Of a DNA stretch of 64,000 nucleotides, positions 18,799-28,269 are shown one piece after another (within the stretch, counting starts at the first letter, position 1; each line of letters begins with the position of its first letter). The position numbers were made by a program, and so were the translations under genes. The DNA comes from Paramixta manurensis (GTDB lineage: Bacteria > Pseudomonadota > Gammaproteobacteria > Enterobacterales > Enterobacteriaceae). The notes beneath the pieces were generated by a model. That model ran no database searches, was not told the origin of the DNA, and worked only from the letters and a program-made list of their open reading frames with translations. The stretch spans positions 3,038,001 to 3,102,000 of the forward strand of contig NZ_CP054212.1 in assembly GCF_013285385.1 (NCBI RefSeq), given 5' to 3'.

Positions 18799-19644
18799 AT
18801 GAAATATATCGGCGCCCACGTTAGCGCATCGGGCGGAGTGGATCAGGCAGTGATTCGCGCCCACGAACTGGAAGCCACGGCGTTTGCGCTGTTTACAAAA
18901 AACCAGCGCCAATGGCGCGCCGCGCCGCTAACCGATGACGTGATCGCCGCTTTTCGGGCGGCCTGTGAAAAATATCACTTTACCGATAAACAGATTCTTC
19001 CTCACGACAGTTACTTAATTAATCTTGGGCACCCGGTAGCAGATGCGTTGGAAAAATCGCGCGAAGCCTTTATTGATGAAATGACCCGCTGTCAGCAATT
19101 AGGCCTGTCATTACTGAACTTCCATCCGGGCAGCCATCTGCAACAAATTGAAGAGCAAAAGTGCCTGCAGCGCATTGCCGATTCGATTAACCTCGCATTA
19201 GAAAAAACCGAAGGCGTGACAGCGGTGATTGAAAATACCGCCGGTCAGGGCAGCAATCTCGGCTTTCGTTTTGAACACTTGGCGGCAATTATCGACGGCG
19301 TGGAAGATAAATCACGGGTCGGCGTTTGCATTGATACCTGCCATGCCTTTGCCGGCGGATACGATTTACGCACCGAAGAAACCTGTGAGGAAACCTTCGC
19401 TGAGTTTGAGCGTGTGGTTGGGTTCAGGTATTTACGCGGCATGCATCTTAACGATGCGAAAAGCGAGTTTAATAGTCGTGTTGACCGTCACCACAGCCTC
19501 GGCGAAGGGAACATTGGTAAAACCGCGTTTAGCTGGATGATGAAAGATAGCCGTTTCGATGGTATTCCGCTGATTTTGGAAACCGTTAACCCGGAAATCT
19601 GGAAAGATGAGATTGCGTGGCTGAAGTCAGAGCAACAGAGCTAA
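18799..19644 (+). CDS. nfo: Deoxyribonuclease IV (AP endonuclease)
   Basis: Zinc-dependent AP endonuclease of base-excision repair. The 281-aa TIM-barrel protein starts MKYIGAHVSASGG at 18799, with AAGGAG upstream. Metal-binding signatures are present: NFHPGSH, VIENTAGQG, GVCIDTCHAFAGGYD and HLNDAKSE. It is convergent with the fru operon, with a shared terminator between. Confidence 0.97.
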   Translation: MKYIGAHVSASGGVDQAVIRAHELEATAFALFTKNQRQWRAAPLTDDVIAAFRAACEKYHFTDKQILPHDSYLINLGHPVADALEKSREAFIDEMTRCQQLGLSLLNFHPGSHLQQIEEQKCLQRIADSINLALEKTEGVTAVIENTAGQGSNLGFRFEHLAAIIDGVEDKSRVGVCIDTCHAFAGGYDLRTEETCEETFAEFERVVGFRYLRGMHLNDAKSEFNSRVDRHHSLGEGNIGKTAFSWMMKDSRFDGIPLILETVNPEIWKDEIAWLKSEQQS

Positions 19645-19660
19645 GCGTGTGGCATTGGCC

Positions 19661-19691
19661 GGGCAAAGAGAAAAATACCTCCTCTTTGCCC
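19661..19691. terminator. Bidirectional terminator between nfo and fruA
   Basis: Stem GGGCAAAGAG (19661-19670) pairs with CTCTTTGCCC (19682-19691) around an A-rich loop. It lies between two convergent genes 58 bp apart. Confidence 0.75.
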
Positions 19692-19702
19692 AACCACCAG
19701 GG

Positions 19703-21376
19703 TTACGCTGAAACCGCCTCCGGGCGTTTTAACAGCGCGTAACTCAAGCCCGCTAACAGTGTACCGACCACTATCGCCAGCAGATACCCCAATATCGGGG
19801 TGATGGCTCCGGGGATCAACAGCACGAAGAGCCCGCCGTGCGGCGCCATCAGTTTCGCGCCAACCGCCATAGAGATAGCGCCGGTTACCGCGCCGCCAAC
19901 GATGCAACAAGGCAAGACGCGCATCGGGTCACGCGCGGCAAACGGAATCGCGCCTTCAGAAATAAAGCACAACCCCAGCACCAGCGCGGCCTTGCCCCCT
20001 TCTCGCTGACCTTGGTTAAATTTATGACGCGCTACCAGCGTCGCCACACCCATCGCCAGCGGCGGCACCATACCGGCCGCCATAATAGCTGCCATTGGCG
20101 CATAGGTTTGTGAACTTAATAACCCGACGCCAAATGCATAGGCAACTTTGTTCACCGGCCCTCCCATATCGGTACACATCATTCCGCCCAAGATCGCCCC
20201 GAGCAAAATAGCGTTCGCCGTCCCCATATTTGCCAGCCAGCCGGTCAGGCCAGACATAATTCCGGCAACCGGTTTCCCCACCACATAAATCATCAGCAGG
20301 CCGGTAATCAAACTGGCAAACAGCGGGATAATCAAAATTGGCTTTAGCGCATCCATACTGGGCGGCAGTTTCACTTTGGTGCTGATAAGCCGCGCCACAT
20401 AACCGGCAATGAAACCGGCGATAATTCCACCAAGAAAACCGGCGTTAATACTGGTTGCCAGCATCCCGCCAATCAAGCCCGGCGTTAGCCCCGGACGGTC
20501 GGCGATGGAAAAGGCGATGTAACCGGCTAATACCGGTACCATCAAGGCAAAAGCGCTGTCGCCGCCAATGTGCATCAACGCGGCGGCTAGCGTTCCTTGT
20601 TGTTTAAACGCGGTGATACCAAAAGCGAACGACAGTGCGATACACAAACCGCCCGCCACCACCATCGGTAACATATAGGAGACGCCGGTCAGCAAATGGC
20701 GATAGGCACCCGCGCCCTCTTTTTTCTGCCCATCGTTTTGCTGAGTTTGGCCTTCCGGCTGGTAAGGCCTGGCCTCCGTCAGCGCTTTATCCAACTCCTG
20801 GGCAGTCTTTTTCAGCGCCAAACCGGTCGAGGTGCGATACATCGGCTTACCGGCGAATTTCGACAAATCGACTTCAATATCGGCCGCCACCAGCACCACA
20901 TCCGCCGCCGCGATCTCTTCAGCGGTAATGGCGTTGCCCGCGCCAACCGAGCCGCGGGTTTCTACTTTCACCCACCAGCCGCGCTTCGTCGCTTCTGCCT
21001 GAATGGCTTCCGCCGCCATAAAGGTATGGGCTACGCCGGTCGGACACGCGGTTACCGCCACGATACGCTTGGTTGCCGACGCGGCTTCTGCCACAACAGG
21101 TGTATCGCTCTGCCACAGTTGCGCTTCGGTTTGCGATTGGGCAATAAAGACATCGGGCTGACGTAGAGTTTCAGCCACCTCTGCTTGCCAAACGCGCTTG
21201 CCGTTCAACGCCGCATCATGGGGAACGGAGTCGCCCACCACCGCAACGCATTCCGCTTCTGCCGGATTGTCAGTCAGCGTAATACCCGCTTTATGTGCCG
21301 CAGCGGTAACCCGTTGTCTGACCATATAGCCGGAGGCAAGCCCCAGCGAAGAATCAATCATCAGCAGCGTTTTCAT
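19703..21376 (-). CDS. fruA: PTS fructose transporter subunit IIB'BC
   Basis: Fructose permease of the phosphotransferase system: imports fructose and phosphorylates it to fructose 1-phosphate. The 557-aa product has a degenerate IIB' domain (1-100), a IIB domain with the phospho-cysteine in ACPTGVAHTFMAAEAI, and a polytopic IIC domain with AFGITAF and CTDMGGPVNK motifs. It is the last gene of fruBKA, 16 bp after fruK. Confidence 0.97.
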   Translation of the reverse strand: MKTLLMIDSSLGLASGYMVRQRVTAAAHKAGITLTDNPAEAECVAVVGDSVPHDAALNGKRVWQAEVAETLRQPDVFIAQSQTEAQLWQSDTPVVAEAASATKRIVAVTACPTGVAHTFMAAEAIQAEATKRGWWVKVETRGSVGAGNAITAEEIAAADVVLVAADIEVDLSKFAGKPMYRTSTGLALKKTAQELDKALTEARPYQPEGQTQQNDGQKKEGAGAYRHLLTGVSYMLPMVVAGGLCIALSFAFGITAFKQQGTLAAALMHIGGDSAFALMVPVLAGYIAFSIADRPGLTPGLIGGMLATSINAGFLGGIIAGFIAGYVARLISTKVKLPPSMDALKPILIIPLFASLITGLLMIYVVGKPVAGIMSGLTGWLANMGTANAILLGAILGGMMCTDMGGPVNKVAYAFGVGLLSSQTYAPMAAIMAAGMVPPLAMGVATLVARHKFNQGQREGGKAALVLGLCFISEGAIPFAARDPMRVLPCCIVGGAVTGAISMAVGAKLMAPHGGLFVLLIPGAITPILGYLLAIVVGTLLAGLSYALLKRPEAVSA

Positions 21377-21392
21377 TATGCCTCTCCTGCTG

Positions 21393-22331
21393 TTAGTTAA
21401 AGGGGGTAAGCTCGACGCGCGCCATCATGGCGGCTAACTGGGTACGGTCAGTAATGCCAACATTACTTTGGCTGACCGCCATGGCGGCGACGGCGGTCGC
21501 TAAACGCAACGTATGTTCACTGGACTCACGCATCAGCAAGCCATAAATCAGGCCGCCAACCATCGAATCGCCAGCACCAACCGTACTCACTACCTCACAC
21601 TTCGGCGGTTTCGCAATCCATTCACCGGAAGCGTTGACCCACAGCGCGCCTTCCGCACCGAGAGAAATCACTACGTGTGCAATACCCTGTTCACGCAGCG
21701 CGTGCGCCGCATTAATCACATCCTGTAAGGTAGGGAGTTTGCGCCCTGCCCAAATCTCTAATTCGCGACGATTCGGTTTTACCAGCCACGGCGCCGCTTT
21801 CAGCCCGGCCACCAGCGCTTCGCGACTACTGTCGAAAATAATGCATGGACAATGTGAACGGAGATCGGTCATCCAGCGGGTAAACGCATCTGGCGCGACG
21901 CCTGCCGGTAAACTACCGCTGACGCAAACCATATCAAACTGACCGAGCCAACTTAGCGAATCCGTCGTGAAGCGTTCCCAATCTTGTGGCCCGACTTCAA
22001 AACCCGAGAAATTAAGGTCGGTGACCTCGCCTGCTTTTTCCGTCAGTTTTACGTTGATGCGTGTCCGCCCCGCGACTACCTGAAAGCGGTTGGCAATACC
22101 CAGTTCGCTGAACAGGTGCTGAAAGCCTTCCTGATTCTCTTTGCCAAGAAAGCCGCCGACCGTGACATCAATGCCCAGATCCTTGAGAACTTTGGCGACA
22201 TTAATGCCTTTTCCCGCCGCGTGCAGGCCAGTGGTTTTCACCAGATTGACTTCTCCACGCTCAATTTCCGCGCAGTACCCCACCAAGTCATAGGCTGGGT
22301 TAAGCGTAATAGTGGCTACACGCCTGCTCAT
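21393..22331 (-). CDS. fruK: 1-phosphofructokinase
   Basis: Phosphorylates fructose 1-phosphate to fructose 1,6-bisphosphate. The 312-aa PfkB-family kinase starts RRVATITLNPAYDLVG and carries the catalytic signature VSTVGAGDSMVGGLIYGL. Its start overlaps the fruB stop by four bases (ATGA), so translation is coupled. Cytoplasmic. Confidence 0.97.
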   Translation of the reverse strand: MSRRVATITLNPAYDLVGYCAEIERGEVNLVKTTGLHAAGKGINVAKVLKDLGIDVTVGGFLGKENQEGFQHLFSELGIANRFQVVAGRTRINVKLTEKAGEVTDLNFSGFEVGPQDWERFTTDSLSWLGQFDMVCVSGSLPAGVAPDAFTRWMTDLRSHCPCIIFDSSREALVAGLKAAPWLVKPNRRELEIWAGRKLPTLQDVINAAHALREQGIAHVVISLGAEGALWVNASGEWIAKPPKCEVVSTVGAGDSMVGGLIYGLLMRESSEHTLRLATAVAAMAVSQSNVGITDRTQLAAMMARVELTPFN

Positions 22332-23461
22332 GCCGCCCCCTCGCCCAGACCGGCCGCTATCGCTTCACCGATAGCATCCAGTGCCTGTTGTGCGTCTTCA
22401 CCACTGGCGGTAAAGCGCAGCCGGTGTCCCTTTTTCACGCCTAATGCGACCACTTTCATTAAACTACGTCCATTTGCCGGCTTACCGCTGCCATCAAGAT
22501 TGGTAACGGTAATCTCACTGTTAAATTGCTTAATAATATTCACCAACGCGGTACCCGGACGGGCATGCAAGCCATGCTCATTACGCACGGTAAACTCGGC
22601 GCTCAGCAGGTTATCTTGCTGTGCAGCCGCCGCGCCGGTGAGCAGCGCTAACACCCCTGCCGCATCCGCCTTCAGCAACCGTTCAGCTTGCTGTTGCGTC
22701 AGCAAATCGCTGAGATGATTCAGTACCGCCAGCGGTTGATCATCAATCACCGCCACGGTAATTAATAACGCCGCCGGTTCGCCGTCATGTTCAAACGGCT
22801 GCGTGGCGCGGCTGACTGCCACCGCGCTGGCGAGGTTGCCATCGGTACTGTCATTAAGCCAAATACCCTGCCCCAAATGCAGCGGTTTACCGGAAATGAC
22901 ATGGCTAACAAAGTGCGTATCTACCGCGCCAGCCTGTTGTAAACGTCCGGCATTCAGCGCCTGTAACGTCAGTAAGTCGGTTGCCGCAACGTCTAGCGCA
23001 ATCAGGGATGCGTCAAATTTCAACTGTGTGCTTTGCGTTTGGCCGGTCAAAATGTCGCGCACGGTTTCTGCTGACGCGCGCTTTAATTGTTCTGCCGCTT
23101 CCTCATCGCTTAGCACATGAGTTAACTGGCGCAACAGGGCCAAGTGCTCGTCCGAGCGCGCGGCAATCCCAATCACGATCCAGGCGGTTTGCCCCTCGCC
23201 CCAACTCACGCCAGCAGGAAACTGAAATACCTGCACGCCCGTTTTTAGCACCAAGTCACGCGTCTCGGTGGTGCCGTGCGGAATCGCGATGCCATTGCCT
23301 AAATAGGTGGACGTCTGTGTTTCGCGGGCCAGCATGCCATCAATATAAGCCTCTCCGACATTACCGGCGGCAGCCAACGCCGCGGCAACCTGGCGGATAG
23401 CCTCTTCTTTCGTGGCGGCAACGGCGCCGGTATGAATTGCGTTCAGTTCAAGCTGGAACAT
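22328..23461 (-). CDS. fruB: PTS fructose-specific diphosphoryl-transfer protein FruB (IIA-HPr)
   Basis: Passes phosphate from enzyme I to FruA. The 377-aa protein has an N-terminal EIIA domain with the active His in GNGIAIPHGTTETRD, a central linker domain, and a C-terminal HPr domain with the phospho-His in NEHGLHARPGTALV. The ATG at 23461 has GAGGAGA upstream; the longer in-frame start would read through the Cra operator. First gene of the operon. Confidence 0.97.
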   Translation of the reverse strand: MFQLELNAIHTGAVAATKEEAIRQVAAALAAAGNVGEAYIDGMLARETQTSTYLGNGIAIPHGTTETRDLVLKTGVQVFQFPAGVSWGEGQTAWIVIGIAARSDEHLALLRQLTHVLSDEEAAEQLKRASAETVRDILTGQTQSTQLKFDASLIALDVAATDLLTLQALNAGRLQQAGAVDTHFVSHVISGKPLHLGQGIWLNDSTDGNLASAVAVSRATQPFEHDGEPAALLITVAVIDDQPLAVLNHLSDLLTQQQAERLLKADAAGVLALLTGAAAAQQDNLLSAEFTVRNEHGLHARPGTALVNIIKQFNSEITVTNLDGSGKPANGRSLMKVVALGVKKGHRLRFTASGEDAQQALDAIGEAIAAGLGEGAA

Positions 23462-23483
23462 AGTTCTCCTCTCCTGCTGAATA

Positions 23484-23498
23484 TTGAATCGTTTCAGC
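23484..23498. promoter_or_regulatory. Cra (FruR) operator, promoter-proximal
   Basis: TTGAATCGTTTCAGC matches the Cra consensus (TGAAWCSNT core) and lies 23 bp upstream of the fruB start codon. Occupation would block fru transcription until fructose 1-phosphate releases Cra. Confidence 0.85.
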
Positions 23499-23548
23499 TT
23501 TAAATTCGAAAAATGGCGTACTGATTTTCTCACTACACCGCCGTTACC

Positions 23549-23564
23549 GCTGAAACGTTTCAAT
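23549..23564. promoter_or_regulatory. Cra (FruR) operator, upstream
   Basis: GCTGAAACGTTTCAAT is a palindromic Cra site 65 bp from the proximal one. Two operators upstream of fruB are also found in E. coli. The rest of the 398-bp fruB-setB gap holds no other gene that I can support. Confidence 0.88.
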
Positions 23565-23859
23565 TACTGTGTAATAGTGAGGACTTGCTAAGCAAGTTAT
23601 AAGCGACCTGGCGTAACAGATTTTTGATCCGCCGCACATTTCGGCAGTTATCCGCCCTATGCGTAACACCCATAGCGGAAGCAAGCTGACGCCTACCAAT
23701 AAAACAAGGCAAACGTCAGCAAAGTTTCAGCCAACCAAGATTTTGCGCAAAAAATGCGAAAAGCGGATTAACAAATACAATTCATTTGAAACGGCTTTTT
23801 TAAAAAACCGGTCGAGCGTAGAATCCGCGCGTCCCGTTTATTTAACTGAATATCTCCCC

Positions 23860-25038
23860 ATGCAAACTCCTGGTGTGGCTACCCGCCGCCTGCCCGATTT
23901 TCGTTCTGCGGCATTCTTGATTGTCGCCTTTCTTACCGGCATCGCTGGCGCGCTTCAAACCCCAACGCTTAGCCTGTTCTTATCAACCGAAGTCCATGCG
24001 CGTCCTTTTATGGTTGGGCTATTTTTTACCGGCAGCGCAGTGATCGGTATCATCGTGAGCCAACTGCTGGCGGCCCGCTCAGACCGTAAAGGCGATCGCA
24101 AATCACTGATCTTCATCTGCTGCCTGTTGGGCGCGTTAGCCTGTATTTTGTTTGCGTGGAATCGTAACTATTTTGTCCTGCTGTTTGTCGGCGTACTGCT
24201 CTCAAGCTTTGGCTCTACCGCTAACCCACAAATGTTCGCCCTCGCGCGCGAACACGCCGACCGTACCGGGCGCGAAGCGGTGATGTTCAGCTCCATCATG
24301 CGGGCGCAGGTTTCTCTGGCCTGGGTTGTCGGGCCACCAATTGCCTTTGCGTTGGCGTTGGGCTATGGCTTTCCGGTGATGTATGCCAGCGCGGCGGTGG
24401 CGTTTGTGGTCTGTGCGGTGATTGTCAAATATTTGCTGCCATCAATGCAAAAGGTCGAGGTGAAAACCACCGACACGTTACAAGCGCCAGCACGCAACCG
24501 CCGCGACACCTTGCTGCTATTCGTCGCCTGCACCTTGATGTGGGCCTGCAACAGCATCTACCTGATCAATATGCCGCTGTATGTGGTTCACGAACTAAAC
24601 CTACCGGAAACCCTGGCGGGTGAATTGATGGGGATAGCCGCTGGCTTAGAAATTCCGGTGATGTTACTGGCCGGTTACCTGGCGAAGCGCATCGGCAAGC
24701 GGAGTATGATGCGCTTTTCTACCTTTGCCGGGCTGCTGTTCTATGGCGCGCTGCTGTTTATCCATGACGCCGTTCCATTGATGCTGCTGCAACTGTTGAA
24801 TGCAATTTTTATCGGTATTCTTGCCGGTATTGGCATGATCTACTTTCAGGATTTGATGCCCGGCCAGGCAGGTGCCGCAACCACGTTATTTACCAACTCG
24901 ACACGCGTAGGATGGATTATTGCCGGCTCGCTGGCAGGCGTAGTCGCCGAAGTCTGGAACTATCATGCGGTGTTTTATTTTACCCTGCTGATGATAGCCG
25001 GCACGCTCTACTGCATGTGGCGTATTAAAGAAGCCTGA
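23860..25038 (+). CDS. setB: Sugar efflux transporter SetB
   Basis: Inner-membrane MFS exporter of the SET family (sugars or sugar analogues). The 392-aa product from the ATG at 23860 contains FLIVAFLTGIAGALQTPTLS and FSSIMRAQVSLAWVVGPP, hallmarks of the family. The upstream frame is open for 67 more codons, but that extension is basic and is not present in SetB, so I reject it. It is divergent from fruB and convergent with yeiW. Confidence 0.93.
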   Translation: MQTPGVATRRLPDFRSAAFLIVAFLTGIAGALQTPTLSLFLSTEVHARPFMVGLFFTGSAVIGIIVSQLLAARSDRKGDRKSLIFICCLLGALACILFAWNRNYFVLLFVGVLLSSFGSTANPQMFALAREHADRTGREAVMFSSIMRAQVSLAWVVGPPIAFALALGYGFPVMYASAAVAFVVCAVIVKYLLPSMQKVEVKTTDTLQAPARNRRDTLLLFVACTLMWACNSIYLINMPLYVVHELNLPETLAGELMGIAAGLEIPVMLLAGYLAKRIGKRSMMRFSTFAGLLFYGALLFIHDAVPLMLLQLLNAIFIGILAGIGMIYFQDLMPGQAGAATTLFTNSTRVGWIIAGSLAGVVAEVWNYHAVFYFTLLMIAGTLYCMWRIKEA

Positions 25039-25042
25039 TGAC

Positions 25043-25297
25043 TCAGGGCGCGGTATCCGCCTCAAGCTGAAGTAACCACGTCATCGCCTGTTCACGTCGG
25101 TTACCGCACATCTCTGCCGAGGGTTGTAAACCGGCGCAGACTGCCGGGCGCAACGGCGAGCCGAAAATCTTGCAGCGCTGGTGTTCATCTAGCTGTATGC
25201 AGGGAGTATTGGCCGGTTTACCGGTAGGCATACCGGGGATCGGCGAAGAGATAGAAGGCGCGGTACAGCAGGCGCCGCAGCCAGTACGACACTCCAT
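25043..25297 (-). CDS. yeiW: YeiW/UPF0153 cysteine-cluster protein
   Basis: An 84-aa protein of the YkgJ-type zinc/iron-chelating family. The cysteine pattern is visible in CRTGCGACC, a CIQLDEHQRCKIFGSPLRP segment and VCAGLQPSAEMCG. The function is unknown. The ATG at 25297 has AGGGAGG at good spacing and gives exactly the E. coli length. It is convergent with setB, with a 4-bp gap. Confidence 0.9.
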   Translation of the reverse strand: MECRTGCGACCTAPSISSPIPGMPTGKPANTPCIQLDEHQRCKIFGSPLRPAVCAGLQPSAEMCGNRREQAMTWLLQLEADTAP

Positions 25298-25486
25298 CAT
25301 GCCTCCCTTAAGTAACAGAAAGCGCGACAATAGCAGGCCGCTGGTTTGAAATCTATGTTTTACCCTGCGTTTAGTTGCGCGATATTGCGCAATTTGCATT
25401 TTCTTACCGCGCTTTATCTTGCCTGAATGCCCCGGCGCGAGTACCTTGTCGCGATAAATTTCAATCACGGTTTAGTGAGAAACACC

Positions 25487-26059
25487 ATGCCAAGAGCAAA
25501 TGAGATTAAACGCGGAATGGCCGTCACCTGGAACGGCAAATTATTGTTGGTGAAAGATATTGATGTACAGAGTCCGAGCGCGCGCGGTGCCTCCACGCTG
25601 TATAAAATGCGCTTTACCGATATCCGCACCGGCTTAAAAGTTGAAGAGCGTTTTAAAGGCGACGACATTCTGGATGCTATTTCACTCAGCCGCCGTACCG
25701 TTACCTTCTCTTATGTTGATGGTGACGAATATGTCTTTATGGATGATGAAGACTATACGCCTTACAACTTTAAAAAAGACCAGATTGAGGAAGAGCTGTT
25801 ATTTATTCCTGAAGGCGGTATTCCGGGTATACAGGTGTTAACCATGGATGGACAAGTGCTGGCGCTGGAGCTACCGCAAACGGTTGATATGGAGATTGTT
25901 GATACCTCTCCCGGCATCAAAGGCGCTTCGGCCAGCGCCCGTACTAAACCGGCGGCCATGAGCACCGGGCTGGTCATTCAGGTACCCGAATATCTGAGTA
26001 ATGGCGATAAAATCCGCATCCATATTCCTGAGCGTCGTTATATGGGGCGCGCGGACTGA
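25487..26059 (+). CDS. efpL: Elongation factor P-like protein EfpL (YeiP)
   Basis: EF-P paralogue that relieves ribosome stalling. The 190-aa product begins MPRANEIKRGMAVTWNGKL and has the KOW-like N domain plus two OB domains, ending ERRYMGRAD like E. coli YeiP. The upstream in-frame ATG at 25427 is rejected because it adds 20 residues before the conserved start. A terminator follows. Confidence 0.95.
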   Translation: MPRANEIKRGMAVTWNGKLLLVKDIDVQSPSARGASTLYKMRFTDIRTGLKVEERFKGDDILDAISLSRRTVTFSYVDGDEYVFMDDEDYTPYNFKKDQIEEELLFIPEGGIPGIQVLTMDGQVLALELPQTVDMEIVDTSPGIKGASASARTKPAAMSTGLVIQVPEYLSNGDKIRIHIPERRYMGRAD

Positions 26060-26079
26060 TTGCGTTTAGCGGTTGCGAG

Positions 26080-26114
26080 ACGGGGATTGTTATATTATAA
26101 CAATCCCCGTTTTG
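26080..26114 (+). terminator. Rho-independent terminator of efpL
   Basis: A long stem, ACGGGGATTGTTAT pairing with ATAACAATCCCCGT, is followed by TTTTG on the plus strand, 20 bp past the efpL stop. Confidence 0.9.
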
Positions 26115-26126
26115 TTAGCGGCGAGG

Positions 26127-26432
26127 TTATCGATACTCGACCGTCAATACCCCCAGTTGGTGCTGCTTATCGAGCCATTGCAGGCGAGTTGTTCCCGCAT
26201 TGTTCGGTAGCGTATAGGCGGTTAATAATAAGGGTTGGATTTCGCTTGATTGTCGTTGCCAGCGCCCGTTGTGAAAGCAGGCGGTTTGCACAGCGCCCTG
26301 TTTAACATTGATGTTGCATCCCTCTTCTACTATCGCGCCGGTAAAACGTATCGTTCCACCCGTAGCGGATGCGCTTTCCGTCCCGGAAAACAAGCACAGC
26401 AGTGGAATCAAAGCATTGAGGTATTTCATCAT
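26127..26432 (-). CDS. Small fimbrial-like secreted protein
   Basis: A 101-aa protein with a signal peptide (MMKYLNALIPLLCLFSGTES) and a GGTIRFTGAIVEEGC segment, which is the N-terminal strand pattern of type 1 fimbrial subunits. Two further cysteines are not both at pilin positions. The protein is about half the length of a normal major pilin and has no usher or chaperone gene nearby. It may be a lone fimbrial-like periplasmic protein or a shortened relic. The start could be the first or second ATG (26432 or 26429). Confidence 0.65.
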   Translation of the reverse strand: MMKYLNALIPLLCLFSGTESASATGGTIRFTGAIVEEGCNINVKQGAVQTACFHNGRWQRQSSEIQPLLLTAYTLPNNAGTTRLQWLDKQHQLGVLTVEYR

Positions 26433-26538
26433 TGCGGCACCCTATTGGTATGCGACCTTATTGTTTATAGCTTCGAACACTACTATCGACACGTTTTGGC
26501 ACGATCTTTAGCACCCCCAGCCACAGAAAGAGGCAATG

Positions 26539-27525
26539 ATGACCAAAGTCAATTTAATAACCGGTTTCCTCGGTAGCGGTAAAACCACCACATTGCGACA
26601 TCTGTTAGCGCATAAGCCAGCGGATGAAAAGTGGGCCGTGTTGGTGAATGAGTTTGGCGAAATCGGCATTGATGGCGCGCTACTGGCCGACAGCGGCGCG
26701 GTACTGAAAGAGATTCCGGGCGGTTGTATGTGCTGCGTCAACGGCCTGCCAATGCAGGTAGGGCTGAATATGCTACTAAAACAAGCCAAGCCAGACCGTT
26801 TACTGATTGAACCGACCGGCCTCGGCCACCCGAAACAGATCCTCGATATGCTCGGCGCGGCGGTTTATCAGCCCTGGTTAACCCTGCACGCTTCCCTCAC
26901 GCTGCTCGATCCACGCCAATTGCGGGATGAACGCGTGGTACAGAATGAAAATTTTCGCGATCAGCTGGCGGCGGCGGATATTATTGTCGCCAATAAGCAG
27001 GACCGTCAGGAACCGGCGGATCGTGACCTTTTGCAGCACTGGCAAGCGGCTAACCTGAAAGGGCGGCGCTTAGTTGAAGCCGAGTTTGGGAAAATCGATC
27101 CCGCGTTGTTGGATGAACCACGCCTCAATCAACGCGTGCTGCCCGATGCCGCTGAGCATCATGCTCATAGTCATCCGCCTTCGGCGCTTTCAGCGTTGCG
27201 GTTGGATAATAATACGCGCTGGCGGCGTGCGCTAAACCAAGGTCAGGGCTATTATGCATGTGGCTGGGTTTTTGATGCGGACACGGTTTTTGACACCATT
27301 GGCCTACTCGAATGGGCGCGTCTGGCGCCAGTGAGCCGGGTAAAAGGGGTAATGCGCATTCCTGAAGGGTTAATCAGCATTAATCGCCAGGGTGCCGATC
27401 TGCAAATTGAAACGCGCCAATCCACACCGCCGGACAGTCGCATTGAACTGATCGATGAGCAGGCCGCTGAGTGGAATACTTTGCAAAGCGCCTTGTTGAA
27501 GCTTCGTTTAGAAAACAAGGCATAA
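26539..27525 (+). CDS. yeiR: COG0523 zinc-binding GTPase YeiR
   Basis: Cytoplasmic G3E-family GTPase linked to zinc homeostasis. Of 328 aa, Walker A is GFLGSGKTT, the metal-binding CxCC motif is in GGCMCCVNG, and the guanine specificity motif is NKQD. A His-rich stretch (HHAHSHPP) follows the GTPase domain. Two ATGs are adjacent; GAGG is at better spacing for the one at 26539. Confidence 0.93.
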   Translation: MTKVNLITGFLGSGKTTTLRHLLAHKPADEKWAVLVNEFGEIGIDGALLADSGAVLKEIPGGCMCCVNGLPMQVGLNMLLKQAKPDRLLIEPTGLGHPKQILDMLGAAVYQPWLTLHASLTLLDPRQLRDERVVQNENFRDQLAAADIIVANKQDRQEPADRDLLQHWQAANLKGRRLVEAEFGKIDPALLDEPRLNQRVLPDAAEHHAHSHPPSALSALRLDNNTRWRRALNQGQGYYACGWVFDADTVFDTIGLLEWARLAPVSRVKGVMRIPEGLISINRQGADLQIETRQSTPPDSRIELIDEQAAEWNTLQSALLKLRLENKA

Positions 27526-27561
27526 TCTACGCCGTTATTTTGCTTTCTTACACGAGCCCTT

Positions 27562-28269
27562 ATGAACGCTAAACGTTTAGCAACCATCTTGCTGTTGAAT
27601 ATTTTGGGGATTGCGCTGTTTTTATCCTGGTATTTGCCGGTCAATCATGGTTTTTGGTTCTCCGTCGATAAATCGATCTTCTTTTGGTTCAATGACCGTA
27701 TGGTCGACCATCATGGGTTCGCTTTACTGGTTGCCATCACCAACTATCGTGGCTTTGATGTCGTCTCATTGATTGCAATGGGGTTGTTATACCTCTGGTA
27801 CTGGCGGCGAGAAACGCCACAAGGGCGTCGGCGCATGCTGGCTATTGGTATCACGATGTTGCTTACCGCGGTAGTGCTTAATCAATTGGGCCACCTGATA
27901 CCGGTAAAACACGCCAGCCCAACCCTGTTTTTTGAACATGCCCATCGCGTAGGCGAGCTAACCGGCATTCCAACCAAAGACGCGTCCAGCGATAGTTTTC
28001 CTGGCGACCACGGTATGATGCTGATTATTTTTACCTGCTTTATGCTGCGCTACTTTAGTAAGAGCGCGTTTGCCGTGGGCGTGTTGATTGTACTGGTCTT
28101 CGCCCTGCCCCGCGTTATGGCTGGCGCGCACTGGTTTACCGACATTGCCGTTGGTTCACTCTCGGTGGTGTTGGTAGGGCTAAGTTGGTGGCTGTTAACG
28201 CCGGCCAGCGATGCGCTGGTGAATTGGTTCTACCGTTCTCTGCCGGGTAAATATAAACCTGCGGCATAA
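27562..28269 (+). CDS. lpxT: Kdo2-lipid A phosphotransferase LpxT
   Basis: Inner-membrane enzyme that transfers phosphate from undecaprenyl pyrophosphate to lipid A at its periplasmic face. The 235-aa PAP2-superfamily protein has about six membrane segments and the acid-phosphatase motifs SDSFPGDHG and RVMAGAHWFTDIAVG. It lies between yeiR and mepS, as in E. coli. Confidence 0.94.
   Translation: MNAKRLATILLLNILGIALFLSWYLPVNHGFWFSVDKSIFFWFNDRMVDHHGFALLVAITNYRGFDVVSLIAMGLLYLWYWRRETPQGRRRMLAIGITMLLTAVVLNQLGHLIPVKHASPTLFFEHAHRVGELTGIPTKDASSDSFPGDHGMMLIIFTCFMLRYFSKSAFAVGVLIVLVFALPRVMAGAHWFTDIAVGSLSVVLVGLSWWLLTPASDALVNWFYRSLPGKYKPAA

Noticed and set aside
22981..23400. 139-codon plus-strand frame opposite fruB
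   Set aside because: Antisense shadow of the fruB EIIA domain region, with no independent support.
23659..23859. 67-codon N-terminal extension of setB
   Set aside because: Basic, low-similarity leader not present in SetB; the membrane protein start at 23860 fits the family.
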